Origin: Phycisphaeraceae bacterium
GTDB taxonomy: Bacteria > Planctomycetota > Phycisphaerae > Phycisphaerales > UBA1924
Assembly: GCA_019636655.1 (NCBI GenBank)
Contig: JAHBXB010000002.1
Location: forward strand, 136,537 to 200,536
Direction of reading: 5' to 3'
DNA: 64,000 nt
Position numbers and translations under genes: made by a program
Notes under the pieces: generated by a model
The model's input: only the letters and a program-made list of their open reading frames with translations
Told to the model about the DNA's origin: nothing
Databases searched by the model: none
Part shown: positions 1-8,960 of the stretch, piece after piece
Layout of the letters: each line of letters starts with the position of its first letter
How positions within the stretch are numbered: position 1 is the first letter of the stretch

Positions 1-102
1 GCCGGTCTTGGGTGCCGGCTTGCGCACCGGTCGGCGGGCCGGCTTCGCGGATGCCTTGGTTGCCTTGCGAGCGGACTTCTTCCGACCTTTCTTCTTCGCC
101 AT
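1..102 (-). CDS. Lys/Ala-rich basic protein, N-terminal part (cut by window edge)
   Basis: Only the first 34 codons are in the window. They begin MAKKKGRKKSARKATKASAK and continue with alternating Lys, Arg, Ala and Pro. This composition resembles the basic tails of histone H1-like or other nucleic-acid-binding bacterial proteins. The start is well supported: the minus strand carries GGAGGT about 8 bases before the ATG at 102. No folded domain can be judged because the rest lies outside the window. It could equally be a basic extension of a larger protein such as a ribosomal or DNA-binding protein. The function is therefore left open. Confidence 0.6.
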   Translation of the reverse strand, partial: MAKKKGRKKSARKATKASAKPARRPVRKPAPKTG

Positions 103-279
103 ACCGTGGACCTCCGGCCGCATGATAACGAGGCCGGACGCCGACGCTCGACTTCGCAAACGCCCATGGACCCAAGCGGCACCCTCGATCGACCGATCGA
201 CGACTATCCTTCGCGCCCGCGCGTCGGGTACCAGTTGGTCGTAACCCCCTGCAACAGGGGATCTTGAGGAGTTTTCCGC

Positions 280-1767
280 ATGTCAGGCCGCCTGCCCATT
301 GCCCTCGCCCCCGGAGACGGGATCGGCCCCGAGATCATGGCCGCCGTGCTGGAGGTGTTTGAGAAGGCCGGCGTCAATGACCACCTCGAGTTCATCCCGG
401 TGGAAATGGGACGCGCGGTGTTTGAGCAAGGGAACACCCGAGGTCTGACCGACGGCGCCATCCGGACGACCGAGGATTGTGGCGTGCTGTTCAAGGGCCC
501 GATGGCCACACCCAAGGGGGGTGGCGGCAAATCGATCAACGTGACGGCGCGGAAACTGTGGAACGCATTCGCGAACCTGCGGCACTTCATCACGCTGCCG
601 GGCGTCGAGACGGTGTACTCCCGCGCCGGGATCAACGTCGATTTCTACGTGGTCCGCGAGAACATCGAGGATACCTACGGCGGGATCGAGCACCGGCTGA
701 GCAACGACGTGATGCAGTGCAAGCGGCTGATCTCCGCGCCGGGATCGGACGACGTGCACCGGTTCGCGTTCCACACAGCGCGCCGGCTCGGGATCAAGTC
801 CGTGTTCTGCGGCCACAAGGCCAACATCATGAAGCTGACCGACGGGCTCTTCCTCGACCGGTTCCGGGTCGCGGCGAAGGAGTTCCCGGAGATCACGACG
901 GGCGACGTCATCATCGACGCACTGTGCATGAACCTGGTGCTCAAGCCGCAGCAGTACGAGATGATCGTGCTCCCGAACCTGCAAGGCGACATCGTGAGCG
1001 ACCTCGCGGCGGGGCTCGTCGGCGGGCTGGGCTTTGCGCCCTCGGCCAACATCGGCAACAACATCTCGATCTTCGAGGCGGTGCACGGGACCGCTCCGGA
1101 CATCGCGGGGCGCGGGGTCGCCAACCCCACGGCGCTGCTGCTGTCCGGGTTGATGATGCTCCGGCACCTCGGGCTGCTGCGGCAGGCCGCGATTATCGAG
1201 AACGCCCTGCTGAGCGCCCTTGAGTCCGGCGTGCACACCGGGGATTTCGGCAGCCCGACCGTCCCGCCGGTCGGCACGCGGGACTTCGCCGCGGCGATCA
1301 TGGACCGGCTAGGCGGGACGCCGAGGACGGTCCCCGCGAGGACGGTCCCGGAGCAGGGCTCGCCGACGTTCAAGCGCGGTCCACGCCCCGTGAGCCAGCC
1401 TGTGGTCCGCACCTTCCAGAACGTCGTGAGCCACGTCGTTGGGTGCGACATCTACCTCGATACCCGGCTGAGCACGATCGAACTGGCGGAGCAGATGAAC
1501 CGGCTGTGCGCCGACTCCCCGTTCCAGCTCACGCTCATCAGCAACCGCGGCACGCAGGTGTGGCCGACGGGCAGCGTGTTCACCGAGTGCGTGGACTACT
1601 ACCGCGTTCGGTTCGAACTCCGCGACGGGATCGGCGCCGGGGCGTTCGGGCAGGGCCCGACGATCGCCCTGCTGGACCGTGTCGCGGAGAAGTTCATCGT
1701 GTGCACGTACGAACTGCTGCGTGTCTTCGACGGGCAGAAGGGGTACTCGCTGGCGCAGGGGCAGTAG
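280..1767 (+). CDS. icd: Isocitrate dehydrogenase, two-domain (Thermus-like) form, probably NAD-dependent
   Basis: This protein of 495 aa belongs to the isocitrate/isopropylmalate dehydrogenase family and should oxidatively decarboxylate isocitrate to 2-oxoglutarate in the TCA cycle. The family core spans about residues 1-345. It has the substrate loop GGGGKSINVTARK near residue 81, the RENIEDTYGGIEH motif with Tyr133, and the metal ligands Asp213, Asp237 and Asp241. Residues 365-495 form a second small domain like the C-terminal extension of Thermus isocitrate dehydrogenase, and the total length matches that form. The coenzyme loop reads GTAPDIAGRG with Asp274-Ile275. NADP enzymes usually have Lys-Tyr there, so NAD is the likelier cofactor (inference). 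GAGGAG precedes the ATG. The absence of a neighbouring leuB-type operon favours icd over isopropylmalate dehydrogenase. Confidence 0.88.
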   Translation: MSGRLPIALAPGDGIGPEIMAAVLEVFEKAGVNDHLEFIPVEMGRAVFEQGNTRGLTDGAIRTTEDCGVLFKGPMATPKGGGGKSINVTARKLWNAFANLRHFITLPGVETVYSRAGINVDFYVVRENIEDTYGGIEHRLSNDVMQCKRLISAPGSDDVHRFAFHTARRLGIKSVFCGHKANIMKLTDGLFLDRFRVAAKEFPEITTGDVIIDALCMNLVLKPQQYEMIVLPNLQGDIVSDLAAGLVGGLGFAPSANIGNNISIFEAVHGTAPDIAGRGVANPTALLLSGLMMLRHLGLLRQAAIIENALLSALESGVHTGDFGSPTVPPVGTRDFAAAIMDRLGGTPRTVPARTVPEQGSPTFKRGPRPVSQPVVRTFQNVVSHVVGCDIYLDTRLSTIELAEQMNRLCADSPFQLTLISNRGTQVWPTGSVFTECVDYYRVRFELRDGIGAGAFGQGPTIALLDRVAEKFIVCTYELLRVFDGQKGYSLAQGQ

Positions 1768-1789
1768 TCGCCGGTCGACCGCGGCGAGG

Positions 1790-2461
1790 CTACGAGCACC
1801 CGCCGCCGGTGAGACCGCCGAGCCAGGCGCCAACAAACGATGCGAGGTCCACCGGTTCCACGGCGCCGTTGCCGTCGTAGTCCCCGTCCAGGACGCCTTG
1901 CTCGATGCTGCGGCGCCACTCGAGCACGAACGCCGCCACATCCGTCGGCGCGAGCGTGCCGTCGCGATCCCAGTCGGAGCGGCAGCGCGATGCGGCCAGG
2001 CGGATGACCGTGTCGAAGCACTGCCGATTGTTGCGGTCCAGTTCCAAGTCCATCGAGTCCGGACTGGCGGGCACCTGACCTTCCCCCTGGAAGTGGAACA
2101 CCTCCGTGTTGCTCAGCGCCAGGTCCACACCCATGAACTCTGTCGGCACGAATGGACTGTACTGGAAGTTGCCCGAGCCGGTGTACTGACGCTGGGCGAC
2201 CGGCGCATCCAGGATCATCGCGCGGACCTCGTAGAAATCGAACACATCGCCGATCGCGACCCGGGCCAGAACGAACGATCCCTGGATTGGTCCAAAGTCG
2301 GAGATGGGGCACAAGCAGGGGTCATAGCAGCCCTCGGTCAACAAGGCGGGCGCTGAAACCCTCCACAGGCCGCTGCGGTCCGTTGGGTCAACCTGGGCAT
2401 GCGCGATGCAGGTCGCGCCGAGGACGGCCACGCCGACTGGAAGTGCGGTTCGCAGTGACAT
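1790..2461 (-). CDS. Exported protein with C-terminal dockerin-like EF-hand pair
   Basis: The 223-aa product begins MSLRTALPVGVAVLGATCIA, a typical signal peptide with a cleavage site near AHA-Q. The middle of about 120 residues has no family I recognise. The last 60 residues hold two calcium-loop repeats, DWDRDGTLAPTD and DYDGNGAVEPVD, each followed by a hydrophobic helix containing F-x-x-x-W. This is the paired-repeat dockerin-like module common at the C-termini of Phycisphaerae exported proteins. The reading frame is open further upstream, but AGGAGG lies 7 bases before the ATG at 2461, which fixes the start. It is convergent with icd, 22 bp from its stop. No cohesin-like partner is visible in the window. 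Confidence 0.8.
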   Translation of the reverse strand: MSLRTALPVGVAVLGATCIAHAQVDPTDRSGLWRVSAPALLTEGCYDPCLCPISDFGPIQGSFVLARVAIGDVFDFYEVRAMILDAPVAQRQYTGSGNFQYSPFVPTEFMGVDLALSNTEVFHFQGEGQVPASPDSMDLELDRNNRQCFDTVIRLAASRCRSDWDRDGTLAPTDVAAFVLEWRRSIEQGVLDGDYDGNGAVEPVDLASFVGAWLGGLTGGGCS

Positions 2462-2571
2462 GCAGGGGCCTCCTGATTGTGGTTGCAACACACCCCGAGC
2501 CCCGCTTCATCTCAAGTGATAAGTGTACCGGCGGAATCACCAGTGGTGCAGCAGACCCACCCTACGAACGT

Positions 2572-4341
2572 TCAGCGACCGGCCGAAGCCGTCCCAGCCG
2601 GCCGACGCGCGGCGATCGGCAGGATTGCATCGCCGCCCACGGGATAGGGGCTGCCCCCCGGCAGGACATCGCCGCAGTAGGTCCGCTCGAGTTCCGCCGC
2701 GTGCTCCGCCATGTCCTTGGGCGGACGCACGTTCGCCCTCAGGCGGTTGAGCCGCTCCGGTCGCGCCACGATTCCCGCGATCTGGTCGGCCAGCGAGGCG
2801 GCGTCGTTGCCGCGGAAGAGCAGCCCGTTGTGGTCGTGCCGAACAAAGTCGGGGATACCGCCGAGAGCCGCGCCGAGCACCGGCACGCCGCAGGCAAATG
2901 ACTCGAACACCGTCTGGGGTCCCGGGTCCCACCATGTGCTCCCGACATAGGTGAGGTCCTTTCCACCGAGGCACCAGGGGATGTCGTGGATCTGGTAACC
3001 GTGCGCCGTGCTGAGGCGCGCGAGGCGCGGCTCAAGGCGTCGGAACCGCCACTCGATCGTCTCGCCGCCCAGGGCGAACACCGAGAGGTCGATCGCCCGC
3101 GACACATCAGCGCTGAGCAGCCCGAGCGCCTCGGCGAGCAGGGGCAGGCCCTTGTTGAAGTGGTTGTACCCGAGGAATACGAGCCTGACCGGCCTCTGCT
3201 GCGTCGCCGGACGCTCGTCAAACGGCGGAGGATCGAACAGCAACTCCCGGTGACGCCGTGCGACACCCACGATCCGCGATCCGATCGGCATGGTTTCGAT
3301 CCGGTCGCCGGGGACCCCCATCGACGCGTACATCTCGCGGACAAAAGAGGAGACCGCCAACACCTTGTCGCAGGACGCGAGCATCTCGACCATGGCGCGC
3401 CGCCGCGTGGCGTAGGCGTTCCCTGGGGCGCCCAGCGCCCGCGGCTGCAGGATGTTGAGCACCGGCTTGTCGCGCGGGTCTCGCACGGGTGGCGCCGAGC
3501 GTTCGAACGCGATCGCCGCCGCCTGGCCTCGCGATTCGTCGCCCCGGTGCGGTCGGGCGCCGCGCACATCGGCCGCCTCCACGACGGGCCGGCCGGGAAG
3601 ATAGATGCCGCCATCGGGCCCCGCTCGCAGCCGCCGCACGTCCAGGGCCGCGTGAGCCACCCGCGCAGCCTTCACGATGATCCGCTTGGGCCACGAGAGT
3701 TCGTGCTTGAACGACCCCCACTCGGCCCGCAATCGCTCGCCCGCGCCCGCGGCGGACTCCTCGGCGTGCCGCCGCTGGTAGTCCGCCTCGCGCCTGGCCC
3801 GCTCAACCGCGGGCGGCTCGGACTTCACGCACGTCTCGCACGAACGCCCGGCGTCAAAGTCGTGGCAGGCCCACCGGTGCTCGCGTGTCAGCGTGACCTG
3901 CGGGCACAGGGTGTGGTAGTTGTGGAGGCTGTAGATCACCCTGGCGCCGGAACGCTTCGCGGCGCTCACACACCCGGCGCTGAAGCCTTCGACGTTGTGC
4001 CAATGCACGGCGTCGGGCCGCAGCGTGCAGAACAGATTCGAAAGAACTCGCTCCAGTTCCGGTTGGGCGATCTCGCCCGCAGGCTCGGCGAACTGCGCCA
4101 TTGACGGCGCGAGCACCGGCGAGTTGATGACCTCGAAGATCCGGACGCCCAGCCAATCGTCGTGACGTCGCACGAAACAGTGTCGCGGACGCGGCACATA
4201 CACCAAACCGCCGAACAGACTGACCACCTCGTGCCCGCGCTCCACCAGTTCCAGTGCGAGCGATTGGCAATAGCCGTTGACACCACCACCGAATCGGGCT
4301 CCATCCCAGATCGGGGCCCAGTTGACCAGAACGATGCGCAT
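2572..4341 (-). CDS. Family 4-type glycosyltransferase with large central insertion
   Basis: The 589-aa protein starts MRIVLVNWAPIWDGARFGGG, the N-terminal Rossmann strand and glycine-rich acceptor loop of GT-B glycosyltransferases. The C-terminal half carries the sugar-nucleotide site, with FESFACGVPVLGAALGGIPD near residues 515-535, the hallmark of family GT4. It presumably transfers a sugar from a nucleotide donor during surface polysaccharide or glycolipid synthesis in the cytoplasm. A roughly 150-residue charged insertion separates the two lobes. A CETC motif in a Cys-containing segment (CHDFDAGRSCETC) follows the first lobe and could bind metal. AGGTG lies upstream of the chosen ATG. 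The frame stays open for 29 more codons, but these lack protein-like character. Confidence 0.82.
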   Translation of the reverse strand: MRIVLVNWAPIWDGARFGGGVNGYCQSLALELVERGHEVVSLFGGLVYVPRPRHCFVRRHDDWLGVRIFEVINSPVLAPSMAQFAEPAGEIAQPELERVLSNLFCTLRPDAVHWHNVEGFSAGCVSAAKRSGARVIYSLHNYHTLCPQVTLTREHRWACHDFDAGRSCETCVKSEPPAVERARREADYQRRHAEESAAGAGERLRAEWGSFKHELSWPKRIIVKAARVAHAALDVRRLRAGPDGGIYLPGRPVVEAADVRGARPHRGDESRGQAAAIAFERSAPPVRDPRDKPVLNILQPRALGAPGNAYATRRRAMVEMLASCDKVLAVSSFVREMYASMGVPGDRIETMPIGSRIVGVARRHRELLFDPPPFDERPATQQRPVRLVFLGYNHFNKGLPLLAEALGLLSADVSRAIDLSVFALGGETIEWRFRRLEPRLARLSTAHGYQIHDIPWCLGGKDLTYVGSTWWDPGPQTVFESFACGVPVLGAALGGIPDFVRHDHNGLLFRGNDAASLADQIAGIVARPERLNRLRANVRPPKDMAEHAAELERTYCGDVLPGGSPYPVGGDAILPIAARRPAGTASAGR

Positions 4342-4501
4342 GGTGACACCTAAGCATACCGCGTGCCATGGCCAGTATTGGCCAAAGTGGCGGGCCCGGC
4401 GTTTCCGCCGGGCCACGCCCTGCCCCAAGCCCCCACAAGAGTCCAGCCGATCGGCCGCGCGTCAAAGGCCTCGCGGCTGGACAGCCCACGACGACCCGGC
4501 G

Positions 4502-5515
4502 CTAGTCCGCCCAGAGATTGACCGAACCGGACGACCCGGTCGTGAGCGTGCCTGTGTTGACCGGGAGCGATGCCACCGGCCTCAACAGCGCGTTCGACTT
4601 GAGCCTCCCGTCCGTCTGAATGGAGGCACTGGCGTCGTCCTGCTCATCGACAAACAAGTTGTCGGCGACGGTGAGCGGGCCGGACCCCGAGGCGTTTCGC
4701 CGGTAGTTGACGCCGTCAGGCGCCGGCTTGGTCTCGAAGGTGACGTGCCCGTCGTTGTAGCCGATGTTGCCCTCCCAGGTGTTGCGCCCGCCGTGGATCA
4801 GCAGGGTGTTGGACGTCACGCCAGGGACCGGACTTGTCGGCGAGTTGAGCGTGTAGCGCCCGGAGGTCGGCCACACGATCTCGCTGTACCCGGGCCCGCG
4901 GTTGCCGATGACCGCCTCGGTGGTCGCGAACGTGCTGCTCCACCGGGAGAGCCTTCGCCCCAGCGGGATCTGGTGCGCGTACGACTGGTGCGCCACCTTC
5001 ACGTTGCCGTCCAGGCGGCGGTACGTCCCTGGATCGACGGGCGTGCCGGCGAAGCCGGGGTCCCACATCGCGCCCGAGCCGTTGGCGGGGACGCCCCCGG
5101 CCGCGGAGACGGCCTCCGGGTTGGTGTACTGATACCGCTCGTCCCGCTTCACCTGGCCGGTGTTGGACTCCGACGGGCTGACCGCCATCTCCGGCAGGAA
5201 CGCGCCGTTGAAGATGAGGATGGACAGGATGTTCCCGGTGTTGTCTTTGCTGGCGCCGCTGCTGGAGGCGATGGTGCCGTCTCCCGCATCGTGCCGCGAC
5301 GGCAGTGGGTAGGAATCCGAGTTGGCCTGAGCGAAGACAATCATCCCCTGCATGACCGACCGGACCTGGTTCGCATCCTTCAGGGCCCGGGCGGCCTGCG
5401 TGGCCCGGCTGAGCGCCGGGAGCAGCAGGCCGACGAGCAGTGCGATGATCGAGATCACGACGAGCAGTTCGATAAGCGTAAATCCGCGTTGAATTGGAAG
5501 ACCTCTGGTCTTCAT
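4502..5515 (-). CDS. Pseudopilin-type protein with H...DGH C-terminal motif
   Basis: The 337-aa product starts with a short basic leader, then [20 protein letters not shown]. That is the classical prepilin cleavage motif (cut after Gly, Glu at +5) followed by a single hydrophobic helix. The large globular remainder contains HGGRNTWEGNIGYNDGHV near residue 265, the H-x9-DG-type signature of the expanded planctomycete pseudopilin family. A prepilin peptidase should process it, and it is anchored in or exported across the cytoplasmic membrane. It is far longer than a canonical GspG or GspH. No secretion ATPase or prepilin peptidase gene is nearby, so its secretion apparatus must be encoded elsewhere. 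AAAGGA precedes the ATG. Confidence 0.88.
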   Translation of the reverse strand: MKTRGLPIQRGFTLIELLVVISIIALLVGLLLPALSRATQAARALKDANQVRSVMQGMIVFAQANSDSYPLPSRHDAGDGTIASSSGASKDNTGNILSILIFNGAFLPEMAVSPSESNTGQVKRDERYQYTNPEAVSAAGGVPANGSGAMWDPGFAGTPVDPGTYRRLDGNVKVAHQSYAHQIPLGRRLSRWSSTFATTEAVIGNRGPGYSEIVWPTSGRYTLNSPTSPVPGVTSNTLLIHGGRNTWEGNIGYNDGHVTFETKPAPDGVNYRRNASGSGPLTVADNLFVDEQDDASASIQTDGRLKSNALLRPVASLPVNTGTLTTGSSGSVNLWAD

Positions 5516-5946
5516 TGGTTGTCCTTTCGACGTTGGTTGCCGACATCACAGCGACACGCCCCCCTCCCCTAAGAACCCTCGTGCGCAGACCGATCGCGCC
5601 GACGATCCCGGGCGCCCGTGACCGGGGCGCGGCGATCGCGCATGAGGTGCGTGGCTCGATCCGCCGCGTGAACTCGACGACAATCGCTGCCGCATCACGG
5701 GCGTTAAGCCGGTCGGGTTGTCGACGTGTGGGGGCCTCGTCGCGGGAAGAACGCGGGTGACGCGATGGTCACCATGAGGACGATGGGTACAGGATGCTGC
5801 GACGCTCCTGGCCCTGCGCACGCCACTCTGCACGTGCAGTCAAACGGAATGTCATATAACAGTCCGATGACCGGTCGGTCCGCGGTTGCATCAGGTCAGC
5901 CAGAAGTTGCAAGATCTCGATCGGAACGGTTGCCGGAACCGGAACG
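5516..5946. other. Gene-free spacer between rpiA and the pseudopilin gene
   Basis: This 431-bp stretch has no convincing reading frame; the longest open frame is Arg/Ser/Pro-rich noise without a ribosome site. It must hold the pseudopilin promoter and the end of the rpiA transcript, but I see no clear terminator. A perfect 12-bp palindrome, CTGCACGTGCAG, lies at 5828-5839 next to a short AT-rich patch (TCATATAAC, around 5851-5859). It could be a regulator site, but nothing else supports that. Confidence 0.4.
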
Positions 5947-6681
5947 TCAGTGGCAGCCGCAGCCCTGGCCGCAGCCGCCCTCGGACTCCGGCTGGTCCTG
6001 CCGGATCACCCGCCGGATGCCGTCCTTGGACTCGATGACCAGTTCGTCGCACTCGTGCAGGAACAGGCCGTGGTCCACCACGCCCGGCATCGCGTCGAGC
6101 ACCGCGGCGAGCTCCTCGGGGTCGTAGTCGCCCATCGTGACATCAATCACCAGGTTCCCGTTGTCGTTGAGGAACATCTGGCCGTCGAGCCCGCGCCGGA
6201 AGACGCCGTTGAGACCGGCCTCGCGCAGGTGCCGCCGGATCGACGACAACCCGAAGGACTGCACCGCGACCGGCAGCGTCGCACGCGTGCCGAGGCGGTC
6301 GACCAGCTTGACATCCGTGATCATGTAGATCCGCCGGTCCGCCGCGGAGGCGACGATCCGCTCGCGGACGAACGCCCCGCCCGCCCCCTTGACCATCCGC
6401 AGGGCCGGATCGACCTCGTCGGCGCCGTCGAAGAGCAGGTCGATCCGCTCGACCATGGTGAAGTCGATGACGTTCAGGCGATGGGCCCGGGCGAGCGTCT
6501 CGGTGGCGTGGCTCGTCGGCACGCAACGGACGTCGAGCTTCTCCTCGCGCACGCGATCGGCCAGGGCGAGTACGCCGCGGGAAGCGGTGCGGCCGGTTCC
6601 GAGCCCGACGATCATTCCGGATTGGACCTCGGCGACGACGGCTTCGGCCAGGGCATCGGCGGTGTTGGGTTCACGATTCAA
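5947..6681 (-). CDS. rpiA: Ribose-5-phosphate isomerase A
   Basis: The 244-aa enzyme interconverts ribose 5-phosphate and ribulose 5-phosphate in the pentose phosphate pathway. Family motifs are in order: the phosphate loop GLGTGRTA at 26-33, DGADEVD at 85-91, KGAGGAFVRE at 98-107 with the probable catalytic Glu107, and a C-terminal substrate lid around LVIDVTMGDYDPE. The last residues, GGCGQGCGCH, are a Cys/His-rich tail not usual in RpiA and look able to bind metal. The start codon lies inside the end of the upstream aldehyde dehydrogenase gene (11-bp overlap), so the two genes are probably co-transcribed and translationally coupled. Confidence 0.93.
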   Translation of the reverse strand: MNREPNTADALAEAVVAEVQSGMIVGLGTGRTASRGVLALADRVREEKLDVRCVPTSHATETLARAHRLNVIDFTMVERIDLLFDGADEVDPALRMVKGAGGAFVRERIVASAADRRIYMITDVKLVDRLGTRATLPVAVQSFGLSSIRRHLREAGLNGVFRRGLDGQMFLNDNGNLVIDVTMGDYDPEELAAVLDAMPGVVDHGLFLHECDELVIESKDGIRRVIRQDQPESEGGCGQGCGCH

Positions 6682-8224
6682 AGCGGATCCCCTGTGCGAG
6701 TTCGAACTTGCCGGAGAAGTTGATGGTGCACGTCTGGCGGCGCATGTACGCCTTCCACGAATCAGATCCCGATTCCCGTCCCCCGCCCGTGTCCTTCTCG
6801 CCGCCGAAGGCCCCGCCGATCTCGGCCCCGGAGGTCCCGAGGTTGACGTAGGCCAGGCCGCAGTCGCTCCCGGCGCCCGAGGGAGCCAGGAACCGCTCCA
6901 TCGAGCGGATCGATTCGGTGAAGATCGCCGATGCGAGGCCCTGGTCCACGCTGTTGTGCAGCGCGATGGCCTCGTCGAGCGTCTTGAAGGTGAAGACGTA
7001 CAGGATCGGGGCGAACGTCTCCTCCTGCGCGATCGGCAGGGTGTTCGACGCCGGCGCCCGGATGAGCGTGGGCTGGACGAAGTGGCCCTTGAGGCCGCCG
7101 GGCAACGCCCGTTCCCCGCCCGCGAGCACCGTGCCCCCCTGCTCCTTGGCCGTGCGCACCGCGTGCAGGTACTGCTCTACCGCCCGCTCGTTCACCAGCG
7201 GACCGACGAGCGTGCCGGCCTTCATCGGGTCGCCGATCCTCGCCGCAATCTGCCCGTAGGCACCGGCGATCCGGGCCACGAACGACTCGGCGATCTTCTC
7301 GTGGACGATCAGCCGGCGCGTTGTGGTGCAGCGCTGGCCGGCCGTGCCGACGGCGCCGAAGACGATCGTCCGCAGCGCCAACTCCTGGTCCGCATCCTCG
7401 TTGACGATGATCGCGTTGTTGCCGCCGAGCTCCAGCAGCGTCCGCCCCAGGCGACCCGCCACGACCTGCCCGACGCGCCGGCCCATCCGGCACGAGCCCG
7501 TCGCGCTGATCAGCGGCAGACGCCGGTCCGCGATCATCCGCTCGCCCACCACCTCGTCGGTCCCCATCACCAGGCGGAAGACGCCCGGATGCCCCATCGT
7601 CGACGCCACCCGGTCCGCCAGCGCGTTGGTCGCGATGCTCGTCAGCGGCGTCAGCAGGCTCGGCTTCCAGATCACCACATCCCCGCACACCGCCGCGAGC
7701 ATCGCGTTCCACGCCCACACCGCGTTGGGAAAGTTGAACGCCGTAATGACCCCGATCGGGCCCAGCGGCAGCCACTGCTCCAGCATCCGGTGGTTCGGAC
7801 GCTCGCTCGGCAGCGTCGCCCCGTAGAGCTGTCGGGAGAGGCCTACCGCGAAGTCGGCGATATCCACCGATTCCTGCACCTCGCCCACCCCCTCGGCCTT
7901 GATCTTCCCCATCTCCGTGCTGACCAGCGAGCCCAGGGCCTCGCGGTGGCGGCGGAACTCGTCGCCGATCGCCCGGACGACCTGCCCACGGACCGGGGCC
8001 GGAACCTCCCGCCACGCCCGGAACGTCTCCGTCGCCTCTGCAATCGTCGTTTCGTACGACTCGGCCGTGTCGAGCCGGGCCCCGCCGAGCACCTCCAGCG
8101 TCGCCGGGTTCACTGATGCAACGACGCCTGTGTCGGGCTTCTCACGCCCGGAGACCGAAGCGACGAATCGCGGATCGTCGGTGACACCCAATTGACGAAG
8201 AAGATCTGAGGGCATGAGCGGCAT
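6671..8224 (-). CDS. Aldehyde dehydrogenase, ALDH7 (alpha-aminoadipic semialdehyde) type
   Basis: The product of about 517 aa has the full aldehyde dehydrogenase fold. The Rossmann entry motif FNFPN lies at about 163-167, followed by WKPS, the general base Glu265 in LLELGGNN and the nucleophile Cys299 in GQRCTTTRR. The tight match around the catalytic sites and the LGPIGVITAFNFPN segment suggest the ALDH7 branch, which oxidises alpha-aminoadipate semialdehyde from lysine or pipecolate breakdown; the substrate assignment is inference. The frame opens with TTG at 8239, and ATGs lie at 8224 and 8215. None has a good ribosome site, so the exact start is uncertain. It overlaps rpiA by 11 bp and diverges from rdgB. 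Confidence 0.85.
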   Translation of the reverse strand: MPLMPSDLLRQLGVTDDPRFVASVSGREKPDTGVVASVNPATLEVLGGARLDTAESYETTIAEATETFRAWREVPAPVRGQVVRAIGDEFRRHREALGSLVSTEMGKIKAEGVGEVQESVDIADFAVGLSRQLYGATLPSERPNHRMLEQWLPLGPIGVITAFNFPNAVWAWNAMLAAVCGDVVIWKPSLLTPLTSIATNALADRVASTMGHPGVFRLVMGTDEVVGERMIADRRLPLISATGSCRMGRRVGQVVAGRLGRTLLELGGNNAIIVNEDADQELALRTIVFGAVGTAGQRCTTTRRLIVHEKIAESFVARIAGAYGQIAARIGDPMKAGTLVGPLVNERAVEQYLHAVRTAKEQGGTVLAGGERALPGGLKGHFVQPTLIRAPASNTLPIAQEETFAPILYVFTFKTLDEAIALHNSVDQGLASAIFTESIRSMERFLAPSGAGSDCGLAYVNLGTSGAEIGGAFGGEKDTGGGRESGSDSWKAYMRRQTCTINFSGKFELAQGIRFES

Positions 8225-8303
8225 GTTAGGCGCGGCCAAGGCCCGGACTTGGGGGGTTCTGGGGTTCCTGCGGGCCCCGGACGCCCGGGGGTAGGATCGG
8301 CGG

Positions 8304-8960
8304 ATGACGAGCGACCCGATCGTGCTGGCGACCGCGAATCCTCACAAGGTGGAGGAACTGCGCGAGATCTTCGCCCTCGCCGGCGTGCCGGTCGTGGGCC
8401 TCGCCGACCTCTCGGCGCCCGCCGGAGGCTTCCGCGAACCGGAGGAGTCCGGGACCACCTTCGAGGCCAACGCCGCGATCAAGGCGGCGTCGTACGCCCG
8501 TCAGACCGGTCGCACCTGCCTGGCGGATGACTCGGGGCTGATGATCGATGCGCTGAATGGACGCCCGGGCGTGATCTCCTCGCACTACAGCACCGATGGC
8601 CGCGAGACCGGCGCCTCCCGCGCCGAGCGAGACCGGCAGAACAACGAGCGGGTGCTGCGGGAGCTGGCCGGCGTGGAGCCCGAGCGGCGCACAGCTCGGT
8701 TTGTGTGCGTCATGGCGCTCGCCGGTGCGGATGGCTCCATTCTCGCGACGTCGCGCGGCGCCTTTGAGGGACGGATCGGGATCCCGCCGCGTGTCCCGAG
8801 CGGGACGAACGGGTTCGGGTACGACCCACTGTTCCTCGTCGCTCCCGGGTTTTCCCAAACCGGCGCGGAACTGGACGCGGCCGAGAAGAACCGGGTGAGC
8901 CACCGGTCGGGGGCGGCGCGAGAGATGGCCCTGCTGCTGCGGTCAATGAGGAACAGGTAG
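8304..8960 (+). CDS. rdgB: XTP/dITP diphosphatase (RdgB/HAM1 family)
   Basis: The 218-aa protein should hydrolyse non-canonical purine triphosphates (dITP, XTP) to monophosphates, keeping them out of DNA and RNA. Family motifs are present: TANPHK at 10-15 near the triphosphate pocket, TTFEANAAIKA at 51-61, LADDSGL with metal-binding Asp75-Asp76, the specificity loop TNGFGYDPLF, and a terminal NRVSHR that recognises the base. Length is slightly above the usual 195-205 aa because of short loops. It is transcribed away from the aldehyde dehydrogenase gene, with 79 bp between the two starts. Confidence 0.93.
   Translation: MTSDPIVLATANPHKVEELREIFALAGVPVVGLADLSAPAGGFREPEESGTTFEANAAIKAASYARQTGRTCLADDSGLMIDALNGRPGVISSHYSTDGRETGASRAERDRQNNERVLRELAGVEPERRTARFVCVMALAGADGSILATSRGAFEGRIGIPPRVPSGTNGFGYDPLFLVAPGFSQTGAELDAAEKNRVSHRSGAAREMALLLRSMRNR

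Noticed and set aside
5546-5833. Minus-strand 95-codon frame in the rpiA-pseudopilin spacer
   Set aside because: Composition is Arg/Ser/Pro/His-rich with no domain, and it lacks a ribosome site; it overlaps the expected promoter of the pseudopilin gene.
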